Part shown: positions 15,756-24,172 of the stretch, piece after piece
How the letters are laid out: each line of letters begins with the position of its first letter
Position numbering within the stretch: position 1 is the first letter of the stretch
Origin: CAYRSS01 sp964426945
GTDB lineage: Bacteria > Planctomycetota > Phycisphaerae > UBA1845
Length of the DNA stretch: 64,000 nucleotides
Assembly (NCBI GenBank): GCA_964426945.1
Contig: CAYRSS010000014.1
Span: forward strand, 32,149 to 96,148
Direction: 5' to 3'
Translations under genes and position numbers: made by a program
Notes under the pieces: generated by a model
Told to the model about the DNA's origin: nothing
The model's database searches: none
The model's input: only the letters and a program-made list of their open reading frames with translations

Positions 15756-16229
15756 TCAGGTTGCCGAGGCGGGAAGCAGTTCGACGACGTCTCCCACGGC
15801 GATGTCGCCGCTGGTGAGAATCTCACCATGTACGCCGCCGCGCATGGCCGGCCCAAGCGCGGCGCGCAGGCCGGGGTGCAGCCGATCCATCAGCGCGCAC
15901 GGGCGCGTTTCTCCGTGAACGCGTACCGAGATACCGCCGATGCGCAGCACGCGGCCGACGGTCGTGGTCAGGTCGATGCCCTCAATCAGCACATTGGCCC
16001 GACGGGTGTGCCAGGACAGCTCGGCGCTGAGCTCGCGGCAGACATCCTTCCAACTGGCGAGCGAAAGAAATGTGATACCGCGGGTAACCGAGCCGCGAGC
16101 CTCGCCCCCGAGCCACCCGCCGATCGCCGCGTGGGCGCGGGGCAATTCGACCATCGCGTCACCGGTGTAAGGCCGGCAGGCGATACCGCGCACGACGCCG
16201 CGAGCATCGGGAGGGGCGGTGTAACTCAT
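15756..16229 (-). CDS. MOSC domain protein
   Basis: A 157-residue stand-alone MOSC domain. This fold occurs at the C-terminus of molybdenum cofactor sulfurases and in small proteins such as YiiM, where it binds the cofactor or sulfur carriers. Supporting sequence: RRANVLIEGIDL in the middle, VHGETRPC with the conserved Cys, then GGVHGEILTSGDIAVGD near the end. The start at 16229 has GGAGA about 8 bases upstream. Substrate not predictable from sequence alone. Confidence 0.8.
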   Translation of the reverse strand: MSYTAPPDARGVVRGIACRPYTGDAMVELPRAHAAIGGWLGGEARGSVTRGITFLSLASWKDVCRELSAELSWHTRRANVLIEGIDLTTTVGRVLRIGGISVRVHGETRPCALMDRLHPGLRAALGPAMRGGVHGEILTSGDIAVGDVVELLPASAT

Positions 16230-16343
16230 GACCGATCTCCTGACTCTGGTACTGCATCAAGTCCCAGTGGCGAGGCACGGATGCCGCCTGAAATGGCCGC
16301 GCGTCGAGCAGCGCGAGTGCACGATCTGAGTGGAAGGAACGGC

Positions 16344-16397
16344 CGGCCCGTCGTCCGTGGTGGGTCCCCGCTGGAGGCGGTCACGAACGACGGGCCG
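16344..16397 (-). terminator. Possible hairpin terminator after the AT-hook gene
   Basis: An 11-bp perfect stem, CGGCCCGTCGT (16344-16354) with ACGACGGGCCG (16387-16397), has a 32-nt loop and lies 18 bases past the stop codon at 16415. There is no T-run, so confidence is low. Confidence 0.35.
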
Positions 16398-16414
16398 GGC
16401 TGTTCGCGAAGGGT

Positions 16415-16885
16415 CTAGGCCGTGTACTGACCGCGGCCGACCTTCTTGAGCTGCTTGGCCTTCTGCATCTGCGAGAGGGCCATGCTGACCTGATTGGAGA
16501 GGTTGTTGCTCCGCGTCGGGTAGCCGGCCTGCTGCACCTTCTGGGTGATGTCCTTCACCGAGAGGATGCTGCCGCCCGAAAGAACCTTGCTGATGTAGTC
16601 CTTCAGCGACTTGCCGGCCGGACGCGGGCCGGGGCGAGCGGCCGCGGGGCGGCCCGGCGGACGGCCGGGACCACGCTTCACCGGGGACGGGGCCGCAGCA
16701 GGCGCGCCGCCGCCCATCACCATCATCGCCGACTCCAGCGCGGCCATCGCCGACTGGATGCGGTTGCACTCGGCGGCGAGCTGCGCGTGATAGGCGTGCA
16801 TCCCGTCGAGAACGCCGCTGCCGTTAGCACCGACGACAGCCGCGGCAGGCCTGTACCCGCCCTTCTTTTTCTTACCTCGTGGCAT
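16415..16885 (-). CDS. Small basic DNA-binding-like protein with AT-hook linker
   Basis: 156 residues in three parts. A Lys-rich start (MPRGKKKKGG) leads to a helical segment at about 27-57. A Pro/Arg linker at 66-90 contains an extended AT-hook-like core, RGPGRPPGRP (71-80). The C-terminal domain of about 65 residues (KSLKDYISKVLSGGSILSVK to VGRGQYTA) has the pattern of a small winged helix, like HARE-HTH or H1-type folds. Probably a nucleoid-associated or regulatory DNA-binding protein; the target is unknown. Transcribed alone from a good promoter at 16975-17002. The domain call is by pattern and not certain. Confidence 0.65.
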   Translation of the reverse strand: MPRGKKKKGGYRPAAAVVGANGSGVLDGMHAYHAQLAAECNRIQSAMAALESAMMVMGGGAPAAAPSPVKRGPGRPPGRPAAARPGPRPAGKSLKDYISKVLSGGSILSVKDITQKVQQAGYPTRSNNLSNQVSMALSQMQKAKQLKKVGRGQYTA

Positions 16886-16974
16886 GGGAACTCCTCCCTA
16901 AACAGAAACTAATGCCCTTGATCCCTCGTGCCGCGAGCCTGTCAAGACTCGCAGATCTCCGGGATACTTCGAGA

Positions 16975-17002
16975 ACCATACTGCGCTCGTCTCAGGTGTC
17001 AA
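16975..17002 (-). promoter_or_regulatory. Promoter of the AT-hook protein gene
   Basis: On the minus strand, TTGACA (16997-17002) and TATGGT (16975-16980) are separated by 16 bases. The perfect -35 box suggests strong expression, which fits an abundant nucleoid protein. The leader is about 80 bases. Confidence 0.65.
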
Positions 17003-17406
17003 GCTTATTCTGTGTAGGGAACAGTACTTACCCGAACCAGCATCCGCGCATGCCAATCTCATTGTGCGGTTCGGCGCCGCCGGTAACGAACGCTCCGCGG
17101 CGCCCGAACAACTGACCGGCGCGAGCGAATCGGTCGCGCATCGCCCAGATTCGCACTGTGTGCGTCGTCGTGTGAAAAAGAACGCACCTCCGCGCTCGCA
17201 GCCTCCGCGCTGCAGACGTAACTCGGGCCACCGCGGATCAGCATGTAAAGGGAGAGTGTTTATGCCGTTCTGCGGAGCGATCCCCGCGTCGGGCTCCGGA
17301 GCCCTGGCAGCAAGCCTTCGGTTGCGGGTCAGAGGCAACCCGGGGATCGAGCCAATCGAATGGGCTCGAACGACGCGAGAACTCCTTCACCATCGCGCGA
17401 GTGGCG
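17003..17406. other. Intergenic, no gene seen
   Basis: The open frames here are Arg/Pro-rich shadow frames. A small hairpin (CGAGCC 17348-17353, GGCTCG 17363-17368) sits about 40 bases past the stop of the SMR-like gene but lacks a T-run. Confidence 0.5.
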
Positions 17407-17820
17407 TCAGAGGCCCTGAGCGGCGGGGGCGGATCGCGTCTGCCAGGCGATCAGGAACACGCCGGCCAGCACGAGCGCCACACCCAGCTTCTGGCCGAGG
17501 CTGAGGCTCTCGCGCAGCGCGGGGTGCAGGTGGGCGACAACCGCAATCAGCGCGTATCCACCGCCGACCATGATCGGATACGCGATGCTGATCGGCAGGC
17601 GCGGGGATCGCAGGGCGTAGATGTAGAGCAGCACGTTGAGCGCGAAGCAGGTCAGACCTACGAGCAGGGGCACGCTGGTCAGCACGGTCTTGAGCGCGCC
17701 GACCGCCCCCCCGCCCGGCGCGCCGCCCTGTGCCTCGATCCGGGCAGCCCCGACTTTCATCAGCAGGTTGGCGGAGGCGTTCAGGATCAGTGCCAACACG
17801 AGCGCGACGATGTGTTTCAT
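17407..17820 (-). CDS. SMR/EamA-type small membrane transporter without Glu14
   Basis: A 137-residue protein with four predicted membrane helices, the size of EmrE-type small multidrug resistance proteins. The start MKHIVALVLALILN aligns residue for residue with EmrE (LMK at 20-22 matches its LMK). The proton- and drug-coupling glutamate at position 14 is replaced by asparagine (N14). Other SMR-like proteins lacking this Glu include ArnE/ArnF-type lipid carrier flippases. Drug efflux is therefore unlikely, and a lipid-linked or unknown substrate is more plausible. The ATG at 17820 is chosen because it opens the first helix; the longer frame upstream is Arg-rich. Confidence 0.75.
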   Translation of the reverse strand: MKHIVALVLALILNASANLLMKVGAARIEAQGGAPGGGAVGALKTVLTSVPLLVGLTCFALNVLLYIYALRSPRLPISIAYPIMVGGGYALIAVVAHLHPALRESLSLGQKLGVALVLAGVFLIAWQTRSAPAAQGL

Positions 17821-17906
17821 GGTCAGCGAGCCTCCCTGCGGCCGGACAGCTGCCGCGCGGTCATCATAGAAGCCGCGCCGCGGGAAGCAACGCGGCATCA
17901 GGCGCA

Positions 17907-17949
17907 AGAAAAAAGCCCGCCGCGGGGCGCGATGCGCCACGCGGCGGGC
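17907..17949 (-). terminator. Terminator of the thioredoxin-fold gene
   Basis: The 9-bp stem GCCCGCCGC (17915-17923) with GCGGCGGGC (17941-17949) is followed on the minus strand by TTTTTTCTTG. It lies 23 bases past the stop codon. Confidence 0.85.
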
Positions 17950-17971
17950 CGAGTGGTTCAGGTCAGGGCGA

Positions 17972-18613
17972 TTACTTGCCGCCCTTGTCCCCGTACTTGA
18001 CGCTGCAGCCGTAGGGCTTGGTCGACGGCGTGGCGACGGTCGAGTCCTTCAGCAGGGCGGCGACAGCCTCCTCGACGAAGTTCTTCGCTTCCTTCTTCGC
18101 GCCGTCCGGGTTGTCGTCGATGGCGCCGGCGTAGGCGAGAACGCCCTTGGCGTCGATGACGAACATGTGCGGCGTGGTCTTCGCGCCGTAGGCCTTGCCC
18201 GTCGCGCCGCTGGCGTCGATCAGGATCGGGTAGGCGACCTCATTGTCCTTCTGCCACTTCTGAATCGACTCAAGCTTCTCCTGGGCGAAGTGGCTCGAGT
18301 TGATCGCCAGCCAAACGACGTTGTCCTTCTTGAACTTGTCCGCAAGCTTCTGCATCGTCTTGTCATTCTTCTGATGACGGACGACGTAGGGGCACTCGTG
18401 GTTGGTCCACTCGAGAACGACGATCTTGCCCTTCAGGCTCGAGAGCTTGTGCTCGGTGCCGTTGGCATCCTTGAGCGTGAAGTCCGGAGCGGGCTTGCCG
18501 ACCTCGGCGCCGGCAGCCTTCTCGGCCTTGCCCTCGTCCTGCATCGCCAGCGCACAGACCGGAATCGCCGCGACGAGCAGGGTCGCCGAGGCCCACGAAA
18601 GAAGCTTTCTCAT
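17972..18613 (-). CDS. Exported thioredoxin-fold (AhpC/TSA-type) protein
   Basis: A 213-residue protein with a signal peptide (MRKLLSWASATLLVAAIPVCALA) followed by a peroxiredoxin-like domain: VGKPAPDFTLKDANG, LKGKIVVLEWTNHECPYV, then TTPHMFVIDAKGVLAYAGAID. There is a single Cys in the NHECPYV segment where TlpA-type proteins have CxxC, so redox chemistry would differ from a two-Cys thioredoxin. Such proteins are common in planctomycetes, with unproven roles. AAGGAGA lies about 8 bases before the ATG at 18613. Confidence 0.85.
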   Translation of the reverse strand: MRKLLSWASATLLVAAIPVCALAMQDEGKAEKAAGAEVGKPAPDFTLKDANGTEHKLSSLKGKIVVLEWTNHECPYVVRHQKNDKTMQKLADKFKKDNVVWLAINSSHFAQEKLESIQKWQKDNEVAYPILIDASGATGKAYGAKTTPHMFVIDAKGVLAYAGAIDDNPDGAKKEAKNFVEEAVAALLKDSTVATPSTKPYGCSVKYGDKGGK

Positions 18614-18992
18614 GGCAGATTCTCCTTCATCGAAAACAGAACGCGAAAGTCCGCCGGACCGCCACGGACCACCTGGCCCGTACAGGAAGCCCTCGGAACT
18701 CTCGATTCGATCAGCCTGATCGCAACACCGCGCGTTGCCGCCTGGCCAGCACAACCAAACTCGACGGTATCTCTGAGGGTGCTGCACCCCGCCGAACGAC
18801 GGGGGAACTGGTTGGACGCTGTCACCACGAAGCGGTACACTCCAGCGCTGCTGACACCGGAAATTGTGCGCGTAGTATCGGCCGCACGCAACGGCAGCGC
18901 CGGCCCCGAGTGCCCGAGTTACGCGGGGGTGACAGATCCGCGGCACCCGCGGCCCGCCACCACAGCCATCCCTTGTCGTTCGTATTGAAAGT
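18614..18992. other. Intergenic between divergent genes
   Basis: This stretch separates the thioredoxin-fold gene from queC. I see no gene, and no promoter good enough to call on either strand. Confidence 0.5.
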
Positions 18993-19736
18993 GTGACAGG
19001 TAAAGCAACACACGAAAGACGGCCTGCAGTGGTCCTGCTCTCCGGCGGGCTCGACTCCGCCGCCACGGCGGCCATCGCCCGCGACAGGGGCTTTGCCCTG
19101 CACGGGCTCTCGTTTCTCTACGGCCAGCGGCACGCCTGTGAGGCGGCTGCTGCCCGGCGCGTGGCGACGGCCTTGGGGCTTGAGCGCCACGTATTCCAGT
19201 CGATCGACCTGCGGGCCTTCGGCGGATCGGCCCTCACCTCGGATCTCGCGGTCCCCAAGTCCACCGACGGCCGACCCACCACGGAGGGCATTCCGGTTAC
19301 CTATGTGCCGGCCAGGAACACGATTTTCCTCGCGTTCGCCGTGGGCTATGCGGAGGTGATCGGGGCGCAGGACATCTTCATCGGCGTCAACGCCGTGGAT
19401 TACTCAGGCTATCCCGACTGCCGGCCGGCGTTCATCGAGGCGTTCCAGCGCCTCGCTGACCTGGGCACGCGAAGCGGCGCCGAGGGCCGCGGATTCCGCA
19501 TTCACGCCCCGCTGATCCAGCTCACGAAGGCGGAGATCATCCGCGAGGGGATCCGTCTCGGCGTCGACTTCGGCCTGACGCACAGTTGCTACGATCCCGA
19601 TCCTGCCGGGCTGGCGTGCGGGGCGTGCGACAGTTGCATCCTGCGCCGGCGGGGGTTCATTGAGGCCGGCGTGCCCGACCCGACGCGCTATGCGCCGGGC
19701 GCCCCGCTGTCGCGGCTCGAACCCGCGGGCGGGTGA
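18993..19736 (+). CDS. queC: 7-cyano-7-deazaguanine synthase
   Basis: A 247-residue enzyme that converts 7-carboxy-7-deazaguanine to preQ0 with ATP and ammonia, in queuosine synthesis. The PP-loop SGGLDS is at 17-22. Other family marks are LYGQRH, VPARNTIFLA, GVNAVDYSGYPDCRPAF and a C-terminal zinc site, HSCYDP followed by ACGACDSC. The GTG at 18993 is the first start in frame, without a clear ribosome binding site, so the exact start is uncertain. No other queuosine genes are in the window. Confidence 0.93.
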   Translation: MTGKATHERRPAVVLLSGGLDSAATAAIARDRGFALHGLSFLYGQRHACEAAAARRVATALGLERHVFQSIDLRAFGGSALTSDLAVPKSTDGRPTTEGIPVTYVPARNTIFLAFAVGYAEVIGAQDIFIGVNAVDYSGYPDCRPAFIEAFQRLADLGTRSGAEGRGFRIHAPLIQLTKAEIIREGIRLGVDFGLTHSCYDPDPAGLACGACDSCILRRRGFIEAGVPDPTRYAPGAPLSRLEPAGG

Positions 19737-19778
19737 GCAGACCGCGCGGCGGAAACCGGGCAAGCTACCCCGCTTCTC

Positions 19779-19807
19779 TTGACGGTGGCGGCGGATGCTG
19801 GTTCAAT
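19779..19807 (+). promoter_or_regulatory. Possible promoter of tRNA-Lys
   Basis: TTGACG (19779-19784) and TTCAAT (19802-19807) with 17-base spacing, about 70 bases before the tRNA. Confidence 0.4.
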
Positions 19808-19875
19808 GCCCGTTTGCGGTGGTCGCGGCCCCAGCCGCCTTCCGGCGACCCGGTCGTCGGCCCCGCATTCAGGAC

Positions 19876-19948
<73 letters not shown>

Positions 19949-20154
19949 TTCTTTCCGGGGCGGCGCAACAGCGCCGCCCTGCTTGCATTCACGCCTTGCC
20001 GGCATACCGAACCATACCTAACATTTTCAGAACATTCTGCTTGCCTGGCCCCGGATCATGAAGTAGACTCGCCCTGCGGACTGCAGCGGCGCGGGCGCGT
20101 CGTGCGAGTGGCCCGGCGGCGCGCCGGGTGGAGGTCCGGCGGGCGGAGTGTGTG

Positions 20155-21060
<906 letters not shown>

Positions 21061-21086
21061 CCAGCGTCGGGCGCCTCGCGCTCACG

Positions 21087-21656
21087 ATGCGACTGTTTGT
21101 GGCCATTCAGCTGGACGACCGTGTTCGCCAGGCCCTGGCGGATCTCCGGCGTGCGCTGTGTCCCGGGTGTGAAGGGGTGAGGTGGGTCGAGCCCGCCCTG
21201 CTGCACGTGACCGTCAAGTTTCTCGGGGACGCGCCGGACGACCAGGTGACGTCGATCGCGGCGGGATTGCAGTCAGCCGTGGCGGAGCTTGCGCCGTTCG
21301 ACATGACGGTGGCGGGCTGTGGCTGCTTCCCGCCGCGCGGCGACGTCCGGGTGATCTGGGCCGGTGTGCAGGAGCCGGGCGAGGCGCTCGCCCGCTGTGC
21401 GCAGGCCGTCGACGCGGCGATGGCGGAGCGGGGATTCCCGCCGGAATCCCGCCCCTTCGCGGCACATGTAACACTCGGCCGCGTACGCGAGGACCACAGC
21501 CGCGGGGCCCTGCGAAGCCGCGTGGCCGCCACCGCGACGACTGCGCTGTCGCAGCGCGTGACTTCGATAAGCCTGATGTGTTCCTCGCTGTCCCCGCGCG
21601 GCCCGAGCTACGCAGTCGTGGCGACGGCGCCACTGGGCGGCGGCGACACCGACTGA
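21087..21656 (+). CDS. thpR: RNA 2',3'-cyclic phosphodiesterase
   Basis: A 189-residue 2H phosphoesterase of the LigT/ThpR family. It carries two HxT motifs, H40-V-T (LLHVTVKFLG) and H127-V-T (AAHVTLGRV), at the usual spacing, and the typical start MRLFVAIQLDD. It hydrolyses 2',3'-cyclic phosphate ends of RNA, and some members ligate tRNA halves in vitro. It lies directly upstream of recA with a 45-base gap. Confidence 0.9.
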   Translation: MRLFVAIQLDDRVRQALADLRRALCPGCEGVRWVEPALLHVTVKFLGDAPDDQVTSIAAGLQSAVAELAPFDMTVAGCGCFPPRGDVRVIWAGVQEPGEALARCAQAVDAAMAERGFPPESRPFAAHVTLGRVREDHSRGALRSRVAATATTALSQRVTSISLMCSSLSPRGPSYAVVATAPLGGGDTD

Positions 21657-21701
21657 ATAATGGCGACTGTCTGAACGGTTTTGACCCGAAGGATCCACGA
21701 C

Positions 21702-22832
21702 ATGAAAGAGAACAACACGACGGCAAAGCGGGAAGAGGCGCTCGGACGGACGCTCCAGCTCATTGAGAAGCAGTACGGCAAGGGGGCGATTCTCCAGCTC
21801 GACAAGATGGACGCAGACGTCGACGGCATTTCGACCGGCGCCATCTCGCTCGACCTGGCGCTGGGCAACAAGGGGCTGCCGCGCGGGCGCATCGTCGAGA
21901 TGTTCGGCCCGGAGTCGTCGGGCAAGACCACCATCGCGCTGCACGTCGCCGCGCAGGCCCAGCGGCTGGGTGGCGTTGCGGCGATCATCGACGCTGAGCA
22001 TGCCCTCAACCCCGGCTGGGCGAAGAAGTGCGGCATCAACCTCGAACAGCTTCTCGTCAGCCAGCCCGAATCGGGCGAGCAGGCGCTGGAAATCACCGAG
22101 ATGCTCGTGCGGAGCAACTCGGTGGACGTGGTGATCGTTGACTCGGTGGCCGCGCTGATCCCCAAGGCTGAGCTCGAAGGCGCGATGGGCGATTCGCACG
22201 TGGCCCTTCAGGCGCGCCTGATGAGTCAGGCGCTGCGCAAGCTGACCGCCGCCATTGCCAAGTCGCGGACGATCGTCATCTTCATCAACCAGATCCGCAT
22301 GAAGATCGGCGTGATGTTCGGCAACCCGGAGACGACGCCCGGCGGCCGCGCGCTGAAGTTCTATGCCTCCGTGCGGCTCGACATCCGCCGCGTGTCGTCG
22401 ATCAAGGAAGGCGAAACCGTCACCGGCAGCCGTGTCCGTGCGAAGGTCGTGAAGAACAAGGTGGCTGCGCCCTTCCGCGAGGCGGAGTTCGACATTCTCT
22501 TCGACAGCGGCATCAGCGGCGAAGGCGACCTGCTCGATCTGGCGATCAAGGAGTCCCTCGTCTCGCAGAGCGGAACGTGGTTCAGCTACAAGGACGTCCG
22601 ACTCGGCCAGGGGCGCGAGAACGTCCGCCAGTTCCTCAAGGATCATCCCGAGCTGTGCGAAGAGTTGCGGGCGCAGATCCTCGCCAGGAGCGTCCCCGTC
22701 GCCGAGGAGGCAGCCGCCACCGGCCGCGTGGTGGAGAAGCCAAAGGAAGAAGTCGTGCTGAAGACCGCTGGGGGCAAGCCAACACCCGGGGCCGGCAAGG
22801 CGGCCGGGGCAAAGCGGAAGGCCTCCGCCTAG
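21702..22832 (+). CDS. recA: Recombinase A
   Basis: A 376-residue RecA, which forms ATP-dependent filaments on single-stranded DNA for homologous recombination and triggers LexA cleavage. Walker A is GPESSGKT at 69-76. AAIIDAEHALNP, VVIVDSVAAL, the MSQALRKLT helix and NQIRMKIGVMFGNPETTPGG (loop L2 region) are all intact. The C-terminal tail is Lys/Ala-rich. The ATG at 21702 follows CGAAGGA; an upstream TTG at 21681 is less likely. The TAG stop codon lies at the very edge of a small inverted-repeat element, so the last residues may have changed when it inserted. Confidence 0.97.
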   Translation: MKENNTTAKREEALGRTLQLIEKQYGKGAILQLDKMDADVDGISTGAISLDLALGNKGLPRGRIVEMFGPESSGKTTIALHVAAQAQRLGGVAAIIDAEHALNPGWAKKCGINLEQLLVSQPESGEQALEITEMLVRSNSVDVVIVDSVAALIPKAELEGAMGDSHVALQARLMSQALRKLTAAIAKSRTIVIFINQIRMKIGVMFGNPETTPGGRALKFYASVRLDIRRVSSIKEGETVTGSRVRAKVVKNKVAAPFREAEFDILFDSGISGEGDLLDLAIKESLVSQSGTWFSYKDVRLGQGRENVRQFLKDHPELCEELRAQILARSVPVAEEAAATGRVVEKPKEEVVLKTAGGKPTPGAGKAAGAKRKASA

Positions 22833-22933
22833 CAGTCCGTTGAAAAAGTCGGAAGCGGCCGATCAGCGCCCGTCTGGCGCGGTCAAGAACGCGGCTTTTT
22901 GCTGCGGGTTCGACTTTTTCACCGGACTGCTAG
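22829..22933. mobile_element. MITE-like element with 23-bp inverted ends on the recA stop
   Basis: The left arm at 22829-22851 and right arm at 22911-22933 are reverse complements with one mismatch in 23 bases. Both outer ends are CTAG. Read as a 4-bp CTAG target duplication, this leaves 19-bp terminal repeats starting CAGTCCG around a 105-bp unit with no coding capacity. CTAG duplications are known for IS5-group elements; the family here is not proven. The element supplies the recA stop codon. The remaining 22934-23080 holds no gene. Confidence 0.7.
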
Positions 22934-23080
22934 GCTCCCGGCCCCCAAAGGCTGGCCTCGCGGCCCCGATTCCGACCTGGCAGCTAACCCGCATGGTCCG
23001 CTAAGCCGAAAGACCGATGGGGAGCCCCCTGCGCTGTCGACGCGCGGGGCGCGCTCCCGCGGTCCGGGCGGAGCGGCGGG

Positions 23081-24172
23081 ATGCGGGTGCACTTCGTGGG
23101 GGAGGCGGACGACGGCCAGTCGGTTTCGTCTCACCATGCGCGGCTGCTGGCCGCCTGCGGCAACGACGTCTCCTTCGACGACGGCCGCGGCTCGTGGGTG
23201 CGGCGCTGCGCCCAGATCGACGCCATCCACCTCGTCACCGGACTTCAGCGCGACTACAGCCTGCTGCGACGACTGGTGGCGGCGCGAGCCCTGGGCGTGG
23301 CAGTCGTTCGATACTGGACCGGGCTCGACATGCTCTGGGCCGAGGCCCATGCCCCCACCCTCCGCTTCGCGCGGACGCTCGAGGCGCTGGGCGCGCAGCA
23401 GTACGCCCCCTCGCTCGCGGCCGTGGAGCAGCTCGCCGCGATGGGCATCACGGCGCACCTGGGTGAGATCGCCAGCCTGCACATTTCCGCGTCCATTCAA
23501 CCACAGCCGCTGCCGGCGCAGTTCACCGTACTGTGTCACCTGCCCGAGGCACAGCGCGTGTTTCACGGCGGGGAAGTCGTCGATGCCCTGATCCGTCGCT
23601 TCCGCACCACGCGATTCATCGTGCTTGGCGACGATCCGGAGCGCTACCGCGGCCTGGAGACGGTCGAGGCAATCAGGGCCACCGACGACATCTTGCGCAC
23701 GCTGATGCGCTGCACCGTGGTCGTCCGCCCGATCGCCTGGGCCTGCCGCTCGCGTCTGATGCTCGAAGCCCTGTCGCTGGGCCGCTACGCGATAGGCTCG
23801 TTTGACTGTGCAGGATGCACGACCGCCCGCACGGCCGAGGAGTTCGCCGCCGCCCTGCGCGATCTGCTACCCCAGCCGGCGTTCAACCTGGCCGGGCGGG
23901 AACTGGTCTGTCGCGCCCACGATCGCAAGCGCGTTCGAGCGGTCCTCCACGAGCAGATCCAGGACGCGGCAGCTGATGCCGCCCGACGCGGCAAGCCCGC
24001 GGCTGCGTGGCGGGCCATGATGGCTGCGATCCGCACGCCCGCGCTCTACGCCCGAACCACGTTCGACGCGCCGAAACCCGCGGAGCTGCGCGGCGCGCAT
24101 GCACCTCTCGCTGCGCTTCTCAGCCACGGCGAGGCCGCTACCTTCGCGCCGCCTGACGGATCGGCGTCATGA
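23081..24172 (+). CDS. GT-B-like glycosyltransferase, degenerate
   Basis: A 363-residue protein whose general layout (MRVHFVG start, central linker, C-terminal VVVRPIAWACRSRLMLEALSLGRYAIG) resembles GT4-type glycosyltransferases. The second Glu of the EX7E motif is present (LMLEAL), but the first is missing, so catalysis is uncertain. The N-terminal half also has SSHHARLLAACGNDVSF. The gene overlaps the next glycosyltransferase by 4 bases (ATGA), so they are translationally coupled and probably act together in surface glycan assembly. Confidence 0.65.
   Translation: MRVHFVGEADDGQSVSSHHARLLAACGNDVSFDDGRGSWVRRCAQIDAIHLVTGLQRDYSLLRRLVAARALGVAVVRYWTGLDMLWAEAHAPTLRFARTLEALGAQQYAPSLAAVEQLAAMGITAHLGEIASLHISASIQPQPLPAQFTVLCHLPEAQRVFHGGEVVDALIRRFRTTRFIVLGDDPERYRGLETVEAIRATDDILRTLMRCTVVVRPIAWACRSRLMLEALSLGRYAIGSFDCAGCTTARTAEEFAAALRDLLPQPAFNLAGRELVCRAHDRKRVRAVLHEQIQDAAADAARRGKPAAAWRAMMAAIRTPALYARTTFDAPKPAELRGAHAPLAALLSHGEAATFAPPDGSAS

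Noticed and set aside
14852..18613. Link between tRNA-Tyr, a queuosine-modified tRNA, and queC about 4 kb away
   Set aside because: Unrelated genes on both strands lie between them, and no regulatory element connects them; proximity is probably chance.
21657..21701. LexA-type operator upstream of recA
   Set aside because: I looked for GAAC-N4-GTTC, CTGT-N8-ACAG and GTTC direct repeats and found none complete; the LexA box of this lineage may differ.
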